A stretch of DNA of 64,000 nt from Cannabis sativa (GCF_029168945.1 NC_083609.1:22937501-23001500); one strand, 5' to 3'. Numbered from the stretch's first letter, positions 24,503 through 37,900 are shown. Numbers and translations are program-made. Notes: generated by a model from the letters alone, not told the origin.

Positions 24503-27502
24503 CTAATTTCCACTTTGTATTTCCGTCTCCTTCAATGCATTCACAACTGTCTCCATTTCCATACCGCGACTACCTTTCACCAAAACAACATCATCAGGAT
24601 CAATCCACTTAAGAATTTCTAGTGCAAGAGTTTTTGCATCATGGGCAACTACAACATTTTTATGCTCAACCAAGTTCAGATTCTTGGCCGCAGTTAAGAG
24701 TCTCGTCCCAACAAGGCCAATTAAATCGATATGGGCATTGCAACAATGTTCGAGAATCATCTCGTGAAACTTTATCTCATTTGAGCCGAGTTCTAACATG
24801 TCTCCAAGTATGGCAACTCTTTTGCCCCTGCATTCAATGTCATTTAGTAAGTTAATGGCAGCTTTGGTGCTAGTAGGATTGGCATTGTATGCATCATTCA
24901 CTATTGTGATGCCATTTTTAGCAACTTGAAGCTCTGATCTCATGTGAACTGGGCAAAACGTGGACAAGGAATGCCCGACTTGTGTCAGAGGAACCCCTAA
25001 ATGAGTTGCCACTGCAGCTGCTGCACATGCATTGAGAGCCAGATGCAGACCTGGACTAGGAATCCGAAATTTGACCCTGAGCAATAAAGTTTCTTGGTTA
25101 AAACTAACTGTGAGATAAAATGATTTTGCAATGATATTAAACAGCTATAGAGTTTGACAATGCACCAATAATGCCAATAAAACAGCTAACGATACAAGAT
25201 AGCCAAATTTCTTAATGGTATGAAATAGCCAAAAGGTGAGATGGAAAGTTATCAACTTAGCCTCCCACAAATAATGTGTCCAGCGTGAACTTCTTTTCTA
25301 GAAACTAAAATAAAGTTCTTAATGTCTTACCATACTTAAAATTTAAAAATAATTGTTTAAATAAATCTCCTGTCAAGCTTAGAGAATGAATATGGATAGG
25401 TTGCAGTGCTGTAAAATTTAAGTAAGAGGACTTGCTGTAACTCATGCCAATAAGAGAAAACAGCATAACTGAAAACAAGAAAAGAGAAGCTACATGAAAA
25501 ATTAGCTTCCAGGGATCGTCAAATAATTCTGAACAAATATTCATGTACATTTTTAAGGTTACAAATGAGTGTTTCATGTTTATTTATTTTTGGTTGCCTG
25601 AAAGGTTTAGAGTTATGACAGTAAAACTTCAAAATGACATTCCATGTTATCCAATTAGTTTAACAATCTACATAAAAACTCTTGAACAAACTGCAAAATC
25701 ATAATTTAAAAGATCCATAGTGAAAGAAAAAAAAGTTCGATGCCTAGAGAGCATTTTCCACTAGCAGAATTTAACTTCAAATAAGCATGCAGATCTAAAA
25801 GAAACAGACAAGTTATAAACAATATTTTCTAAATAAATTGAGCAGAATGGACATATATTCCAGTATTCTTTACTCTCAATTTTGACGACACTGACTAATT
25901 CAGACTAAAAATGCATTCAAAGAGCATACCTCTTTCCATTTTTCTCTAGCACAACTTGAACAGCACGGCCTCCATCCGTACTTTCTGCCACCACCAACCG
26001 GACATCACATCCAGTATTCCGCCCAAAGAGCACCTAATAATGTGCCACAGTACTTAACCAGTGAATATCCCAGCCTACAGCTTTGAAATTTAATGTACAA
26101 CAGAAAATGAAAACTAGCGTACTAAATTTTAAGAGCAGTTCGAAAAAGTAAACAGTAAATTTTATTTTAGAATAACTCTTCAACATTATTAGATTAGTTA
26201 ATTGAGCTATTTCTTTTTTTTGTATAATTAGTTGAGCTAGTTAGAAATCTGTTAAGTGGTTGGTTAGCTTAGTGAGTCAGCTGCAAGTGGTTAATGTTTC
26301 TTGTTTGTAACACAAAGCTATATATAGCTACGGCTTGTACAGATACAATTCATTCAGCAAGAAAAACATTCTTTCAGCTTTATCCCTTCTTGAATCATTT
26401 TTCTATTAACTTTTGGCAATAGAATTTTCAGTAGTAATAAATGAATGGTTTTTTTTTTTTCTCATAAACATTATCAGAACATGCCAAATCTTATATATAA
26501 TTATAACCAAATTGCGGTAGACAACAATACAGATTCCACACAAAAGCCAAACCAATTGAAAAATTCCGATAAAAGAACAAAACAAATAACATCAAATAAT
26601 TCTAAACAAAAAATAAAAACTTGGATTATAAAAATCAAGGTCACCTTTTTAACCCCACATGGTAGTGGGAGGCTCATAACTAAGGGATCATCAGCATTAA
26701 GAACACACACATCTCCTGGCTTAGCCTCCACCAAAATCTCTCCTTTGGCCATTGCTATCTCCTCCAAGCTCCCAAAGTTCACCAAATGCGAATTTCCAAC
26801 ATTCAGAATGACCCTTACACTTGGCCTGGCCATCCTTGCCAACTCCAATATCTCTCCCTTTGAATCCATTCCCATTTCCAAAACCACGAGCCCAGCATTC
26901 CCCGGAATCCCAATCAGTGACAGGGCAACTCCAATCTCATTATTCCAATTCCCAAAGTTCTCATAAACCTTCTTCTCACAACCTCCAAGAGCCAAAGCTA
27001 TCATAGACTTTGTAGTAGTCTTTCCCGTACTCCCAGTCACTCCTACCACTTCACCACTGAACCTACTCCTCGCATAACTTCCCATCCTCATCAACGAAAC
27101 TAAGGAATCGCCATCTGTACTCACAAAGCCTTTGTTCCAATTCTCAGAAACCCGATTCCCGATTACCCCAATACAGCCTTTTTCAGACAGTTTCGGGGTA
27201 ATGAAATCGTGGGCGTCGAACGTTTCGCCGGAAATGGCGAAGAACCACTGGTTGGGCACGAGAGTTCTTGTGTCCGTGGAAATGGTTCCGGGAGGACCAC
27301 ATTGCACAATTCTGCCATTGACGGCTTGGGCTATCTCCGTGGCAGTCCATATAGGAGGAAGAAGAAGAAGAATGGGTTTTGCTTCTTCACCCGAGGAACG
27401 AGAATGGAGACTGATGGAGCTGAGTAATGGTGGTTTAGGACGGCGCGTTGTTTTTATGAATGAGGGCGCGTGAGAAAATAAAGGGTTTAGGATTGAATAC
27501 AT
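24503..27502 (-). CDS. murF: MurF: UDP-MurNAc-tripeptide--D-Ala-D-Ala ligase, plastid-targeted (three exons)
   Basis: Exons are 27502-26645, 26033-25930 and 25076-24503. All borders are GT/AG and the reading frame is continuous for 511 aa. Residues 1-45 are rich in Ser, Arg and Pro with few acidic residues, consistent with a plastid transit peptide. The Mur-ligase N domain carries STDTR at 75-79. The central ATP domain has the P-loop GVTGSTGKTTTK (154-165), then NFGNWNNEIG (182-191), EMGMDSKGEI (209-218), the VGNSHL histidine block (235-240) and NADDPL (269-274). The C domain has NDAYNANPTS (381-390), LGDMLELG (411-418) and KGSRGMEME (488-496). Bacterial MurF, about 450 aa, adds D-Ala-D-Ala to the UDP-MurNAc-tripeptide. 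Its role in an angiosperm plastid is not established. No broken motif is seen. Confidence 0.93.
26215..26425 (+). mobile_element. Possible small copia LTR/TRIM remnant in MurF intron 1
   Basis: Within intron 1 (26034-26644) lies a stretch with TTAGTTGAGCTAGTTAGAAAT, a strong TATA-like CTATATATAGC at about 26320-26330 and a downstream leader-like segment with CATTCTTTCAGC. This is the architecture of short Ale-type copia LTRs on the + strand, antisense to MurF. No target duplication was found. Confidence 0.3.
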
Positions 27503-27629
27503 GGCGAGTCCAGGGAAGACTGTGACGATTCTGTAAACAGTGCCAGTATTGATTGTTGCGCCATTGTGGGTTGTGACTGTGAGGGTGGTGGTTAGTTAGA
27601 ACTGTACGTTCTTAGACACACCATAGCAC
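27503..27629 (-). promoter_or_regulatory. Proximal upstream region of MurF
   Basis: Only about 130 bp separate the MurF start codon from the GC-rich repeat block to its right. Any 5' UTR and core promoter must lie here or inside the repeat. No clear TATA box was picked out. Confidence 0.35.
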
Positions 27630-28890
27630 CAGTACTGGTGGCACGAGCACGAAACTAGGCTTGGTGTCACGGGCTCACCTTTTCAGGCAGCGGAACACCC
27701 GTGCGGCACCTTGACTTCTCTAAGCCAAGGTCAGCCTTCCAACCATCCGAGTAACAATGGGCTCATTTTCCACGCGACCGTGGGCCTCGGGCACACTCCC
27801 GTCTCTCGAACAACTCCCGCCGAGTCATGCTCGCAAGCATCCATGAGTGCATTCATGTACCGAGACTCTCTAGTCAAGATACTCGCACTGTCCATAGATT
27901 CCCACCATGGTCAGACAAATCCTAACACTGACGCTCACCTTGTCACTCGTGACCAAGGTAGCATGTGTGGCGAGATGCCATCACCAAGCCAACGTGCCAA
28001 CGCCTCTATCATGCCCCATTCGATACTGTCCGAATATTCTCCCTCGTCGCCCAAGGACTCCCATACGTCCATGGACCAATCCTCAAGGCGCCATACCTCC
28101 ACGCATGTTGGCAGGCCCTCAAGACAAGCCACCAAACCAGTTGCATACATTAGACCTTTGCCCCTTTCCAACATGGTGCATCCGTCCCATGCGCGTATGC
28201 AAACTAGTCCACGAATGACTACCCGTGTCATCTCGTGTTGAGACTCGTGGCCTAGGCGCACCACGATGTCTCTTGGAGGATCTAGGCCACGTCTCGTGCA
28301 AGCGGCATACCGGCAAGCCAAGGGAAACGTACCATTGAACCTCTGGCGGCATTCTTCGACGCACTACCGGGTCGGCCCGATAATGTCCATGAGTACTCCA
28401 ACTCATGGAGACATATGAGTCCCCTCGTGGTCCTCATATGCCCGCCCTACTAGTCCCCACTGGCTAGTAGTAGCTCACTTAGCACCAAGGTGCAAGGGGT
28501 GGTGGAGAGCTGACACCAGAGTACCCCCTTAAAGAGCATTCTGAGCTTTTAGCCTTCTACCAGGAACATAGATGATTTTTGCTCTGTAGACATATGGGAA
28601 GCACCATATACCAAATCACCTAGTTTCGCCAAACCGATTGCACCATTCTATTTGTAGACCCAAATAAATGGCGAATACCAAGTCCCGTCCCGATCCGGAC
28701 AATATTGAAGATATTTACGAAAATGCCACTGCATACAAACTAAGCATCAGCATGCCACCTGCATGCACCACAACATGCGCCACCACTTGGCCAACTTGTG
28801 GGCATCACTTAGCTTGTAACGTGCCATCATAGACTGCACGTAACACTTGGCCCACCCCACACCAAGAAATATTGGCTTGAATAGGACACA
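27630..28890. repeat. GC- and CpG-rich repeat-like island of unknown type
   Basis: The base composition departs sharply from the flanks: many CpG, GCC and CAC motifs, against AT-rich DNA on both sides. Overlapping open frames exist on both strands (27711-28241 +, 28321-27935 -, 28406-28119 -). None shows a domain I recognise, and mutual overlap on both strands suggests composition rather than coding. It may be the LTR or leader of a gypsy-class element; the CACGGGCTCACC and GTGCGGCACC blocks recall such leaders. Confidence 0.4.
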
Positions 28891-29230
28891 ATAAAATTGG
28901 GGTGTTCATATGAAATAGTCGATTCAATTTAATCAGTATGATTCAATTTAATTCAATCAGTAAAGTGTAAATATTTGAACTTGTACGAACTGAATTGAAT
29001 TAGAAAATTCAAAATTCACACGTGTGATATATAAAAGTAAATGATCTAATTCAATTCACACAAATTTATAAAAAAAAATAAAAAATTATATATACAATTA
29101 ACATTTTAATAGAAAAAAAAATAATAATTTAAAAATCTAATACATATAATAAAACTAAAACATATTGCGCTTTTCGAGCCGTTTAAATTTTTTTACCCAT
29201 GATATTAATAAAAATTCAATAATAATAACT
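28891..29230. mobile_element. hAT-like MITE relic truncated by the LINE
   Basis: It starts near ATTGGGGTGTTCATATGAAA, resembling plant hAT ends. It continues with subterminal GATTCAATTTAATCAGT motifs and then AT-rich filler. The right end is missing where the LINE poly-T tract starts at about 29231. No transposase. Confidence 0.4.
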
Positions 29231-31510
29231 AATATTTTTTTTTTAAGGAAAACGTGCATATATATTAACAATTAGATGTCATGTCATTACAAAAAAGTTC
29301 CTTAAGCATGGTCGCTATGTCCAGGCAATCATATTAGTTGCGGGTAAATGTCCACCTAGCCACATTATAAGTCATAAAGTTACAAAACCTTACGTTTAGA
29401 GTAGTTATCAATCTCCCACCTAGATTCAATACCATTAAGAGAATTGATCACTATCCTAGAATCACTTTCTACAATAACAAAATTCACCTCTTGTTCTTAG
29501 CAATTTCAAGAGCCAAACAACAAGCTGCGACTTCATCACGAAAAGCGTCAGAAAACTACAAATTGGCTGTAGTCACCCTAACCAATCCACCATGATCTCG
29601 AGCAACCACCGCTAGGCAAGAGCTCTCCAAACCAACTTTGACATCACAGTTCAGCTTAATCCACTTGAGAGGAGGAAGATTCCAAGTTACAATTGGGGAG
29701 AAAGAGATGTGGGTAACATAGAATTCTTATAATCTGCATAACAAAAAGTAACAGAGTCAATTAATTCTACAATGCTCTCCACTCTGTTGTTATGGAATTT
29801 TTCATTCATTGCTTTCCAAATTGCATCTACAACTGTTGATGCATAAAGGAAAACCTCATCCGTATTGATTCCTTTACGATTTAGGCTCCAGATAAACTTG
29901 ACCCAATCCCACACTCGAGTACCTGAGTCAGAAAAGAAAGATACCCCCAAGGGGAGGACCTCCAAAGATGGAAAGCCAAATTACAGCTAAGAAAGAGTTG
30001 TTCCATCGACTCATCCTCGACCCCACAAAACAGACAGCTTGTATCCTCAACCGGGAATCTTTTATTCAGGATAGACCGAATAGGGAGAGCATTCGAAAGG
30101 ATACACCACCAAAGGATCTTGTGACGCTCCAGAGTTTTACTATTCCAAATTTTGTTCCACATGGCAGGGGTAACATAACATAATGGAGCATGAGCCAGAG
30201 CTTAGATTAGATAGGCAGATTTGGTGGAGAATTGGCCATTACTCTCCTTTATCCATATCCAATAGTAATTTCCTTGCTCTGAGGGCCTGCCCCCTTTTAA
30301 GACAACAGAGACAGTTTCTTTATCAAATAGGCATTTCAATTTCCAAGTATCCTTGTCGCCGTTTTCCATAAGGAGGTCGACTACTTTAGTAGTATTGGGA
30401 TGCGTCCTACCAACAACTTTAGGCATGAAGTTTTTCCCATGGGTAACCCAAGGCACTTCCCAAATATTGGTGTCCTTACCATTCTTAATCACTTTACAAG
30501 CCCCTTTCAATAGAGTAGTTTTAGCTTTGACCACATTTTTCCAAAACTAGGAATCCGACTCCTTATACTGACAATGGCCTCCAAAATCTAACAACAAAGC
30601 TATTGGCTTTTGATTAGTAAATTCCATCCCCATTTAGCTAAGAAGGTTTGATTCATCTCTTTCGTTTCTGAAGCCCAGCCCTCCTCGAGCTTTCGGATGG
30701 TACAATTTGTCCCAGGCCTTGAGATGAATCTCGTGTTTACCTTTATTGAATCCCCATTAGAAATCATGAACTATTCCATCAATTTTAGTCGCAAGCTGGT
30801 TTGAGAGTTTAGTAGTTTGCATGGAGTACACTGGCATAGCCAGCCCCACCGATTTGATAAGGGTGGCTCACCCAACTTTAGAGAGTTATCGCTTTCCACC
30901 CTTGCAACTTTTTAGAAAGCTTGTCCAGGATCAAATTAAAATCAACATCTTTCCGTCTAGTACGGAACAAAGGAAGACCCAGGTACATCACATTACTTTT
31001 CAGAACACTAATTCCAATGGCCTCTCTAATTCCCCTTTTGACCCCATTAGTCGTGTTCTTATTGAAAAAAATGTAGGTTTTGACCTTGTTAACTTGTTGA
31101 CCGAACCAAGAACAAAACTTTTCCAAACGGAGCCAGAAGGCTTTGGCTTCCTCAATGTTGGCTCTCCCCAACAGAATGAGATCATCAGCGAAGAAAATGT
31201 GGGAAAGAACCGGTCCGCCCGACTCAGCTTGATCCCTTTTATCCTACCCTTCCTCAAGGCCCCCTCAAAAAGTCTTGATAATATTTCCATGGCCCAGATA
31301 AAGAGGTAAGGGGAAAGCGAGTCTCCCTGAAAAATACCACAAGACGGGACTAACTTACCAACCTGACCTCTGTTCAAGCAGACATTCAGAGTAGTGGTTG
31401 AGATACACTGAGAGATCCACTTTTGAAAAGTTTCTGGGGCACCAAAAGACATGAGCACTTCATCAATAAATTGCCAGTTTAACTTGTCGTAGGCTTTAAC
31501 AAGATCAATT
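29231..31510 (-). pseudogene. L1-type LINE ORF2, 3' part (RT palm, zf-RVT, RNase H), split by copia
   Basis: Read on the - strand from 31510: an RT region with VKAYDKLNWQF, GIFQGDSLSPYLF and the catalytic FADD block at about 31178-31200; thumb and connection (30534-30202, KDTNIWEVPW); zf-RVT with CLFCGVEDESMEQLFLSC (about 30090-30000); and an RNase H-like end near 29660-29420 (FSDAFRDEVAACCLALEIA, ESDSR). A poly-A tail appears as a T run at 29236-29246. Several frameshifts and stops make it inactive. The rest of the RT lies at 43796-43970, beyond the copia insertion. Confidence 0.85.
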
Positions 31511-32085
31511 TGTTAGTTTTTATGCCCTAAATAAAACTCCATTTCAATGTAATCTATTTTATTCAACATCAATAAAGAAACAGAAGTATTTTTCATTCAT
31601 TTGTGTATGTTTTGGTTCACTTTATCAATTGCTTGTCTATTTGATTTATAAATTCATCTTAAACCCTTTTCACATACTTGATCCTGTTTATTGTGTTGTC
31701 ATCACATTGGAAAGTAAACATGACTATGTGAATAAAGTTTCCTAGATTTATCAGACACAGGGTTTTACTGATATGATAATCTACAACAAGAGTTTACTTG
31801 CAGTTGGAGAAATGCTATGTTCTTTCCAGAACAATTGTTAAAGTAAAGCTCAGGTTGGATGCATGGAGTATGCATCGGAAGGGACCGATATTGAACTTTG
31901 ACTTAGATCTAATTAAACTTACCGTAAAATCTATTCAAGTCAATATCGCCAAGTTGATCCTAGATCAAATGTTCTTAATCCTGTTATGATTAGGCTCAAT
32001 CTTGAAAGGCTATTTGTGTTCTTTGATTTGTTAGTTAAGCCTACTTTTAGGTCAGGGTGATATGTACATTTTGGGAACACGGTAG

Positions 32086-32450
32086 TAGGGCTGAGCATTT
32101 AGCCCGTTGGGCCGACCAAACCGGCCGACCCAACCCAATTTTGGGCCGAAACAGCCCCTTTAAATTTGGGCCGAATAGCCATTGGTTTGAAAAATGTCAA
32201 CCCGTTCAGTTTTGGGTCGGAAATGGTTTGGGCAGTTTATGGGCCAATGAACCCAACCCAACCCGAATTTTTGAAAAAAAAAAATCAGTATTAATTTTAT
32301 GGGCTTTAAGACAATTTGAATTGGGCTTTTACTTTTCTCACATATATATTTATATATATTATCTAACCCTAACCCTAAAAACATAACACAACATAAATAC
32401 ATTCCCCTCATCACCATCCGCCTCCTACTTTCTCTTTCTCTCAACTCACT

Positions 32451-32543
<93 letters not shown>

Positions 32544-33651
32544 GAGAATGTTTGGATCCGCCTCCTTCTCCGATGCACGCACACGGCACAGATAGGAGTC
32601 CACTCTCCTCCCATTGCGTTCTCGCCGGAGGTAACTTTTTCTTTTCATCTTTTTTTTGCTCAATGAAATTATTTCTCTCTTCAAATTTCTAATCTCAATA
32701 CCTTTAGTCTCACTCTTTTTTTATTTTCTGAAAGTGTTTAAGCAAGGGTTGTCGCACACCACGCTACTTTGGCTCTCACTTTTCATTGTCAGGTTATTTC
32801 TTGACTCTTCATATCATTTTTTTTTCTAATATTAGTGATGAATATTTAGTAATACTAATTTTTTATTTTCTGAATATGTAGTAATGATTTTTTTTGTGAG
32901 TATTTTTTAATTTATGTTGCAATAATTCAATAATAACGATTTTTTATTGATTTTTGTATGTTTCATTCTATTTTTATTTTTGCTAGTTTCAATAATGGTT
33001 ATTTTATTTGAGTGATAAATAAAACAGTAGTGTATGTTATGATTTTTGGTGTCTCTTTGATCTATGTGAATGTTTAGTTGTTAGTTTTGTTTTTAGATGA
33101 TTAGTAGTTTATTTAGATTGCTAAGTTGTTGATTTTTTTTAATAATTACTTTTCCTTTTATAATAATTCATTTATAAATTAACAATGTTCTTTATTTTAT
33201 TATACTAATTTAATATAAATAATTTGAGTAGCTTTATTTTTTGAATGATAGGTAACACACCAAAGGTCAAAGCATCACCAAAGGAGAAGATTATTGACAT
33301 TATTAATTGATGTATTTTTTTTAAGTTGATAATATTTTGGAAAATTTAATTAACTTTAGTCCTTATTTTGATTTGGATGACTGTAATAATTGATTTTTAA
33401 CCTTTGAACTTTTGATGAACTATTGAATTTTACATTTAATCATGGAAATTTAGCTCAAAATTTTAAGTTTTAATTATAAAAAATTAAGGGTTTTAACCCA
33501 ACCCAACCCAACCCAAACCGATTAAAAATGGGTTGGGTTGGTTTGTAAATAAATCTTAATATGAATGGGTTAGAATTTAATAGGCCGATCTCATTGGGTT
33601 GGCCCACTAAAATACCTTCAACCCGGCCAACCCAACCCATGCACAGCCCTA
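32086..33651. mobile_element. Non-autonomous hAT-type DNA transposon inside the 5' LTR
   Basis: The termini TAGGGCTGAGCAT and (reverse complement) TAGGGCTGTGCAT form inverted repeats. The flanks CACGGTAG (32078-32085) and CCCGGTAG (33652-33659) are an 8-bp target duplication with one change. The 3' LTR has a single, uninterrupted site. Subterminal blocks repeat CCAACCCAACCC/GGGTTGGG. The 1566 bp contain no transposase frame; small ORFs at both ends are terminal-repeat artefacts. Confidence 0.9.
32452..32541. repeat. Compound microsatellite (TC)n(AC)n
   Basis: About 24 TC units to 32500 are followed by about 20 AC units to 32541, with no interruption. It lies inside the hAT element. Confidence 0.95.
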
Positions 33652-34975
33652 CCCGGTAGTGCAATTGAGTGGGAGCGCTAACATAAACATGGAATCTATA
33701 GCTTCTATCTGGCAAATAGTAAGCAAAGGATGATCTCCTTCGAGCTTGACCAAACGAACATAAATGGTGGAGTACTCATTTCACATAAGCTGAAATATCA
33801 TTTATACGGGGTCAAGTGTTTTAAGGATAAAATACATAGTAGGGTGTAACGATAATCTAATCCCTTTACAGTGTAGATCATTCATATAGAGGATCATTGA
33901 TCACATTAGGATTATAACAATGGATAACTAATGATGCGTCTATATGGTGGAACATATAGAGCATACTATATACTGAGAGTACAATTCTAAGTTCTATGCG
34001 TGGATTCAACGAAGAATTAATAAGTTAGTGAATTTTAGTGCTAAATTCTTGATCTACTTATTGGAAGCTCGGTTATATAGACCCATGGTCCCCGCACTAG
34101 TTGAGATAATATTATTTGTAAGACTCATGTAATTGGTTTTGATTAATCAATTATAATTCTCAAATTAGACTATGTCTATTTGTGAAATTTTCACTAAGTA
34201 AGGGCGAAATTGTAAAGAAAGAGTTGTTAGTGGCATATTTGTTAATTATGATACTTTGTATGGTTCAATTAATAAATATGATAAATGACAATATTATTTA
34301 ATAATTATTTATAGTTTTTAAATAGTTAGAATTGGCACTTAAATGGTTGAATTAGAAAATTGGCGTTTTTGAGAAAATCAGATATAAAAGTGTTAAAATT
34401 GCAAAATTGCAAAAAGCAAGGCCCAAACCCAATAAGCCATGGCCGGCCACTTTTGTAGGCAATTTAAACTGATATTTTCATTATTTTAATGCCAAATAAT
34501 TCAAACCTAACCCTAGTGGAATGCTATAAATAGGTAGTGAAGGCTTCAGGAAAATTACACTTCTGATTCAGAAAAACCTAGGCCTTCTCTCTCTACCTTG
34601 GCCGCCACCCTCTCTCTCTCTTCTTCCTTGATAATTTCGAAACACCTTAGTGATTAGAGTAGTGCCCACACACAGCAAGCAATACCTCAATCACAGTGAG
34701 GAAGATCGTGAAGAAAGATCATCAGCAAAGGAGTTTCTGCATCAAAGATTCAGAGAAAGAGATCTAGGTTCAGATCTTGATAGTACTCTGCTACAGAAAG
34801 GATACAAGGGTTAGAGATCTGAACGGAAGGAGTCATTTAATTCCGTTGCACCCAATGTAAGGTTTCTTAAACTTTATATGTGTTTATTTCATCGTTTTAG
34901 AAAGTTCATATTTAGGGTGTTAATAAACATACTTGTGAGTAGATCTAAGATCCTCGTAAAATAATTTCTAACAAC

Positions 34976-34988
34976 TGGCCTCAGAGCC
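34976..34988 (+). other. Primer binding site (initiator Met-tRNA type)
   Basis: TGGCCTCAGAGCC starts two bases after the 5' LTR. It matches the usual plant copia site TGGTATCAGAGCC at 11 of 13 positions. Confidence 0.8.
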
Positions 34989-37900
34989 ATGGTAATTGAT
35001 TTGCTTGCAAGAAATTTGGACTTTAAAACGATTGTTTGATGTTTTTGGATGGTATCATGTTGTATTGAGTGTTATTTGATGATTGATTGATGTTTGTGAA
35101 TTTTCGTGAAAAATAATTGAATATCTGTTTCTGGAATTATTTTTATTGGATAGTATGAAAAAAATTAAGCAAGTTAGTGCATGTTTGGGATCATAACTAA
35201 AAAACTGTTTTTTGTTTTTAAAAACAGAAAATTGATTTTTAAAACAATTTGGCTTGTTTGGCCTTGTTTTGGAAAACAATTTTCAGAAAACAAAGTTACA
35301 AAAAACAGAATTTTGAAAACAACAAAATGTTGTTTTTTGTTTTAAAAACCAATTCACTTTTGGTCAATATTGTTTTCAAAAATCACTAACCAAACATGAC
35401 TTGTTTTTAAAAACTTCAAAAATTATTTTTTGTTATCATTTTTAAAAACAATTTTTTGAAAACAAAAAACAGAAAACAATACCAAACATGCTCTTACTTT
35501 TTTACAGAACTCAATTTCGATTTAATTTGAATTAGTTATGATTTTTTGAAGTTTTGAAAAAATCGGGGTTGAGCTGACACCCACATGCGCGCGCAGAAAT
35601 CATGCGTGACACGCATTTTGCCGAGCAAACTCAGCCCATCACCCAGCACACGCGCGCGGACGGGTATGCACTGCATCCCGTCCATACAACTTGCTTTTTT
35701 CGTTTTTCTTCGTTTTTTCATGCTTTTTCATGGAATTAACTTCCGATTTTTTGTGTAGTTCTGTATTTATACTATTACTATTCCTAATTCAACTCTAATT
35801 TTCATAATGAATTAATTTAATATTTTTTAAATTTAATTCATGATATTAGTGTAATTTGAATTTAAAAATAGTTAGTATCTATCTTTTTTGCTTAATTATA
35901 TATCTTATTTTTAAATTTGATTATATCTTATCTTATTTTTAAATTTAAGGTCAGATTTTAAATTTTAAATTAAATATTTTTTTTAAATAATTTGACCTTA
36001 TTTAAATTTAAAATAAGATAACTATAATCATGTAATTTTAAATAGATGTAAGATATTTTGCTAACTTTTAAATTTTGTTATTTTATTTATTTAAATTACA
36101 TTTAAAATCTGAAAAAGATATTCATTTATCTTTTTTTTTTAATTTTTTATTTATAAAATAACATTTAATTTTTAAAAAGTAGTTAGCAAATTTTGAAATG
36201 ATATTTAGGTTGGTTGAAACCTAATTTTTCAAAATTGTAGGTTTAATTTTAAATTTAAATTTTTAAATTTAATTTCGAATTTTTCAATTTTTTTTTTAAA
36301 TTTTCAAAAAATATTTTATTTATTTAATTAATTATTTTTTTTCGAAATTATTTAATTTAAAATTAAATAAATCCTACATCCAACTATCCAGCTAACCTTG
36401 TTGCAGGAGTATGTGTTTTAGCTTGTGTGTAAGTTTTAAAAACCTATTATTGCTTGATTGCAAATAGCCATGGTTAACTTGTTGACAGATCCAATGATCT
36501 GATTTTAACTCATGGCTCCCTTGGTCAAGTAAATAATTTGTAACATGTATATTTACAATCTTCTTTCATCTGTGTATGACCTAGCAACATGATAGGACCC
36601 ATCCAAAGTGTGCATGTGTGAGCCTATGTGTTTAATTTCATTATAGATGCATATAGGTTGTTGTTGCTAAATAAAATATCATAGTTCTTGATAGATTTTA
36701 TTTAGGCCCATTTAGTTTTTGGGCTTATTCAATTAATAACAGTTGTTCATTTTAAGGTTAAATTCCTCTCTTTTGGGCCTTGTGTGAGAGTTGGGAGCCA
36801 TAGTAGTGGGTACGACATACCGAACTCAAAGACCCCCTCACATGAACCACCCCAATTGTGAAGGCCCATTTGCCTGATTTGAATAATTGTACTAGGTTAA
36901 TTACACTAGTTTAACCTAATAAAATTGATTAGCAACATAATTAATTTCATTTATTTTGAAATTAATTTAAGAAAACCATAGTTTAAAGAATTTTATATTC
37001 TAAGCTAAACTATATATATTTTCTTGTATTTAATTAAATATAGAATTATAACCATCTAGATTCTTTCTGAAGCTTAATTTAAATTTTTCATTAAATATTC
37101 CTATTTAAGTTGATATTTAGTTATCTACAACTAACCAACTTAAATTTAAATATCTTTTGGATTTAAAATTTCAAAATTAAGTTGAGGAATTTTAGGCATT
37201 GGTTATTAAGATTCTTAAGATATTTCTTAAGTTAATATCTTTTCGAATATTAACTTAAAATGGAATATTTTTAGATATTTTTTAAGTTAATATCTTTTCG
37301 AATATTAACTTAAAATGGAATATTTTCAAATTAAGTGGTTACAACTTAATTTTAATTTAATTAAATCTGATTTGAAAGATATTTAAGTTAATTTTTTACA
37401 TTCTTCTAAAACAACTTAAACAAGATATTTTCAAATTTGTTCCACTTAATATTCGAATTTTTCTTTTCGAATTTAAATAATATTTGAAATTTAATTAAAG
37501 TTGATTTTTTATTTAAACCAACTTTGATTTGTAATTTTTCATTATTATAATATGGAACTTGTTCGATATTTATTCAAATTTATTTTTCGAATTAAATAAT
37601 AATTGAAAATTAATTGAAGTTGATTTTTTATTTAAACCAACTTTTGTTTGTAATTTTTCATTATTATAATATCGAATAAAAATGATTATACAAAATACAT
37701 ATAATATTTTTTAAATAATGAGCTTTTAATCAAGAGACATTCGATCTCCATTGTTGGTTTTACACCGCGTTTGTTTTAGTGAGTAATCCTCCCTAATGGA
37801 GGAACGTTCATTAGCAATTTTGCACCGTTTAATCTCGAAAGATAAGTAGTTTGTAAGTGTTTTGTATGGTATGGATCACCCTAATGGTGGCGACCATACT

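Larger units (their letters stand above)
31511..34973 (+). repeat. 5' LTR of the copia element, split by a hAT element
   Basis: It runs from TGTTAG to CTAACA. A TATA box CTATAAATAG at 34524-34533 is followed by a CT-rich leader, as in the 3' LTR at about 43341. It ends next to the primer binding site. Bases 32086-33651 are a later insertion. Confidence 0.92.

Noticed and set aside
26445..26966. 173-aa + strand ORF over MurF exon 1
   Set aside because: It is the antisense shadow of MurF exon 1; the MurF frame has all catalytic motifs.
27711..28241. 176-aa ORF on the + strand of the GC-rich island
   Set aside because: Longer than most spurious frames, but it overlaps open frames on the opposite strand, has no recognisable domain and no gene-like context. 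High GC alone lowers stop frequency.
32362..32380. Telomere-like CCCTAAC repeats
   Set aside because: Only about two units inside a hAT element; too short to be interstitial telomere sequence.
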